Source: an uncultured Acetatifactor sp.
Lineage (GTDB): Bacteria > Bacillota > Clostridia > Lachnospirales > Lachnospiraceae
Length of the DNA stretch: 7,013 nt
Assembly (NCBI GenBank): GCA_910585665.1
Contig: CAJUFI010000106.1
Coordinates: 1-7,013 of the forward strand
Reading direction: 5' to 3'
Positions 5,899 to 7,013 of this stretch are shown here, piece by piece (within the stretch, counting starts at the first letter, position 1; the number at the start of each line of letters is the position of its first letter). A program made the position numbers and the translations under genes. The notes under the pieces are model-generated. The model was given only the letters and a program-made list of their open reading frames with translations, had not been told where the DNA came from and made no database searches.

Positions 5899-6576
5899 TC
5901 ACATAGAAATCCGTTTCTTCATATTGCGCTGGGTTTTCCCTGCCAGGATGATTTCCTTTCTGTACACCAGTACATACATCACAGCGCCCAGGGCGAGTCC
6001 TGTCACGACATCGAAGACGGAATGCTGCTTGATGAACATGGTGGACAGGATGATGGAGACGGCCAGGATACAAGAGGCAATCTTGAGGCCCTTCTTTCCC
6101 TTCAGCTCAGCGCTGTGGACGATGGCGAAATGCGCGCCCAGGGAGTTGTACACATGGATGCTGGGCCACAGGTTCGTGGGTGTATCCGTCTTCCACAGGA
6201 AAGCCACCGCCTGCGTGAGGATATTGTCTCTGGGCATCTCCGTAAGCCGCAGATGATGGCCGTTGGGCCACAGGGTAGAGATGACCAGGAAAATCGTCAT
6301 GCCGGTGAACAGGAAGATGCAGGAACGATAGCACTCCTGTTTGTTCCGGAAGAAAAGGAACAATACGACGGCTGCCACATAGAGAAACCACAGAAAATAA
6401 GGGATGACGAACAGCTCACAGAAGGGGATGTAGTCATCCACGCTCACATGGATTACCTGGTAGCCTTTCTGGTTGCGCTCCTCCAGCCATGCGAACCATA
6501 CCAAGTATATGACCATATAGCTTACCAGAGGGATGCCGTGTCTGTATTTTCGATACAGGCTCTTCACTTTTTCCAT
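5899..6576 (-). CDS. PAP2-superfamily membrane phosphatase
   Basis: A 225-residue integral membrane protein with about six hydrophobic helices (roughly residues 14-30, 57-76, 86-101, 143-155, 166-181 and 190-205). It has the later two PAP2 motifs: PSIH (138-141, motif II with its catalytic His) preceded by TNLW, and KQHSVFD (183-189, motif III with H185 and D189). The first motif is divergent, with LWPNGHHLR at 102-110 in place of KX6RP, which resembles the PAP2_3 / inositol-phosphorylceramide-synthase-like branch. Such enzymes dephosphorylate lipid phosphates or isoprenyl diphosphates at the membrane, or transfer phospho-head groups; the substrate here is unknown. A basic cytosolic tail ends the protein. 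The start is ATG at 6576 on the minus strand. The ribosome site AAGGAAAGG is good in sequence, but about 14 bases away, an unusually long spacing, and lies next to a small hairpin. The gene is convergent with the GT2 gene and divergent from the gene at 6994. Confidence 0.85.
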   Translation of the reverse strand: MEKVKSLYRKYRHGIPLVSYMVIYLVWFAWLEERNQKGYQVIHVSVDDYIPFCELFVIPYFLWFLYVAAVVLFLFFRNKQECYRSCIFLFTGMTIFLVISTLWPNGHHLRLTEMPRDNILTQAVAFLWKTDTPTNLWPSIHVYNSLGAHFAIVHSAELKGKKGLKIASCILAVSIILSTMFIKQHSVFDVVTGLALGAVMYVLVYRKEIILAGKTQRNMKKRISM

Positions 6577-6593
6577 TTTACTAAACCAAACCT

Positions 6594-6608
6594 TTCCTTA
6601 ATTAGGAA
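6594..6608 (-). promoter_or_regulatory. Hairpin overlapping the PAP2 ribosome site
   Basis: On the minus strand TTCCT-AATTA-AGGAA can fold into a five-pair stem whose 3' arm contains the AAGGAA part of the PAP2 ribosome site. It could lower translation when folded. Five AT-rich pairs are weak, so the effect is uncertain. Confidence 0.35.
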
Positions 6609-6644
6609 CTGTCGGAAATTAGCTGCCACGGCTTCTGTCGGAAA
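6609..6644. repeat. Direct repeat CTGTCGGAAA in the PAP2 leader
   Basis: The ten-mer CTGTCGGAAA occurs exactly at 6609-6618 and 6635-6644, 26 bases apart, within the presumed untranslated leader of the PAP2 gene. The second copy lies inside the inverted repeat at 6632-6661. Confidence 0.55.
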
Positions 6645-6661
6645 AAGCTTTGAAACAGAAG
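6632..6661 (-). repeat. Inverted repeat in the PAP2 leader
   Basis: CTTCTGT (6632-6638) and ACAGAAG (6655-6661) are perfect complements with a 16-base loop that itself contains the palindrome AAAGCTTT (6644-6651). It would form a stem-loop in the PAP2 messenger leader. No T-run follows on the minus strand, so it is not a simple attenuator. Confidence 0.45.
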
Positions 6662-6715
6662 GAAAAGGGTTTTAAACTCGTAGCAGTTATTTGTAGACAA
6701 TTCCATGCTCCCACT

Positions 6716-6735
6716 CAAGACGGTGTGATGTCTTG
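6716..6735. repeat. Inverted repeat CAAGAC / GTCTTG
   Basis: CAAGAC (6716-6721) and GTCTTG (6730-6735) are perfect complements with an eight-base loop. It lies at about +5 to +25 of the predicted PAP2 transcript, so it could be an operator or a 5' stem that protects the messenger. Confidence 0.45.
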
Positions 6736-6746
6736 CAACAATCTCT

Positions 6747-6774
6747 AGTATAGCTGGGAATAAAGAAAAATCAA
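6747..6774 (-). promoter_or_regulatory. Predicted PAP2 promoter
   Basis: Read on the minus strand: TTGATT (6774-6769), a 16-bp spacer, then TATACT (6752-6747). The start point would be near 6740, giving a leader of about 164 bases. A weaker alternative closer to the gene is TTGTCT (6700-6695), 18 bp, TTTAAA (6676-6671). Confidence 0.5.
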
Positions 6775-6786
6775 TGGCTTTTCCCT

Positions 6787-6816
6787 GTTCTTAAGCAATA
6801 TTTAGAATTTCTTAAG
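6787..6816. promoter_or_regulatory. 21-bp-period direct repeat, possible response-regulator box
   Basis: TTCTTAAG occurs at 6788-6795 and 6809-6816, exactly two helical turns apart. As nine-mers (6787-6795 and 6808-6816) the spacer is 12 bp, the layout of LytTR-type regulator sites such as AgrA boxes, and the TTAAG half is shared with those boxes. CTTAAG is self-complementary, so the orientation is ambiguous. An inverted TTAAGAA lies at 6888-6894. Confidence 0.4.
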
Positions 6817-6823
6817 GATTGTT

Positions 6824-6853
6824 CCGTCTGGGAGCACCAAGTTTCGCAGACGG
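6824..6853. repeat. Inverted repeat CCGTCTG / CAGACGG
   Basis: CCGTCTG (6824-6830) and CAGACGG (6847-6853) are perfect complements with a 16-base loop. The left arm can also pair, as CCGTCTGGGAGCA (6824-6836), with TGCTCCC (6706-6712) plus AGACGG (6718-6723) on the far side of the PAP2 promoter. No T-run follows directly. Confidence 0.5.
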
Positions 6854-6922
6854 CATAAAAGCTGGCCTTTCCGATATTGGTTCCATTTTAAGAATTTTGT
6901 CATTTCACATCATTGTACCTGC

Positions 6923-6953
6923 AAAAAGTACAAAAAAGTACAGAAAAAGTACA
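6923..6953. repeat. Three phased AAAAAGTACA repeats
   Basis: The ten-mer AAAAAGTACA occurs perfectly at 6923-6932, 6933-6942 and 6944-6953, with periods of 10 and 11 bases. A further GTAC is at 6915-6918. The A-tracts are in helical phase, which is expected to bend the DNA, and the GTAC cores fall on one face of the helix, about 40 bases before the next gene. Confidence 0.75.
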
Positions 6954-6993
6954 GAGAGCATGGGGCCATCAAAGATGTAGGAAGGAGATGGTA

Positions 6994-7013
6994 ATGAGCA
7001 GATGGTGGCTTGG
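6994..7013 (+). CDS. Start of an unidentified gene (cut by window end)
   Basis: ATG 6994 is preceded by AAGGAG (6982-6987) at an ideal six-base spacing, and the frame reads M-S-R-W-W-L to the window edge. An in-frame ATG at 6988 is too close to the ribosome site. Only six codons are visible, so no function can be given. The repeat-rich region upstream (6787-6953) is likely its control region, but I found no convincing sigma-A promoter there. Confidence 0.6.

Noticed and set aside
5690..6256. Plus-strand reading frame of 188 codons through the PAP2 gene
   Set aside because: It lies largely opposite the PAP2 gene, has no ribosome site or recognisable domain, and the minus-strand product has clear membrane helices and PAP2 motifs.
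6856..6877. Possible flagellar-type sigma-D promoter (TAAA and TCCGATAT)
   Set aside because: TCCGATAT is close to the sigma-D -10 consensus, but the TAAA lies only about 10 bases before it where about 15 are expected, and no TAAA sits at the right place.

Overview
The window looks like chromosome of a Gram-positive anaerobe in the Clostridia, most likely a Lachnospiraceae member. The pointers are the family signatures: a J-domain protein with a cysteine/glycine-rich tail, a DUF1653 protein with a family-typical C-terminal extension, a MutY of the Tyr-type found in Gram-positives, LexA boxes of the GAAC-N4-GTTC kind, strong AGGAG ribosome sites, and a fairly high GC content. The assignment rests on recognising these families, not on a database search.

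Layout. 1-319: the tail of a J-domain/TPR-like protein whose upstream part is disrupted by a stop, so it is truncated, decayed or misread at the window edge. 320-474: a sigma-A promoter with two 14-bp LexA-type palindromes, one between the -35 and -10 boxes and one just after the start point. It drives a 64-codon orphan gene (475-669), so an SOS-controlled small protein of unknown function is predicted. 680-5507: a promoter (ATGACA-17-TATACT) followed by four co-directional genes, probably one operon: a DUF1653 protein, a cytosolic 5'-nucleotidase of the cN-I type, a single 616-codon reading frame fusing an SfsA nuclease to a complete MutY adenine glycosylase, and a GT2 glycosyltransferase that starts at GTG six bases after the fusion and has its ribosome site inside the end of that gene. 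5508-5898: no convincing gene. 5899-6576 (minus): a six-helix membrane phosphatase of the PAP2 superfamily. 6577-6993: a divergent control region rich in structure, with a PAP2 promoter, leader hairpins, a 21-bp-period direct repeat, inverted repeats and three phased AAAAAGTACA copies. 6994-7013: the first codons of a rightward gene that leaves the window.

The theme of the left half is DNA and nucleotide maintenance: an SOS-type promoter, a nucleotidase, and a nuclease joined to an oxidative-damage glycosylase. The right half is envelope related (glycosyltransferase, PAP2 phosphatase). The strongest candidates for undescribed biology are the SfsA-MutY fusion, the twin-LexA-box small gene, and the repeat-dense control region before the gene at 6994. 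Nothing in the window indicates a phage, a CRISPR array, an intact insertion sequence, a tRNA or an rRNA.
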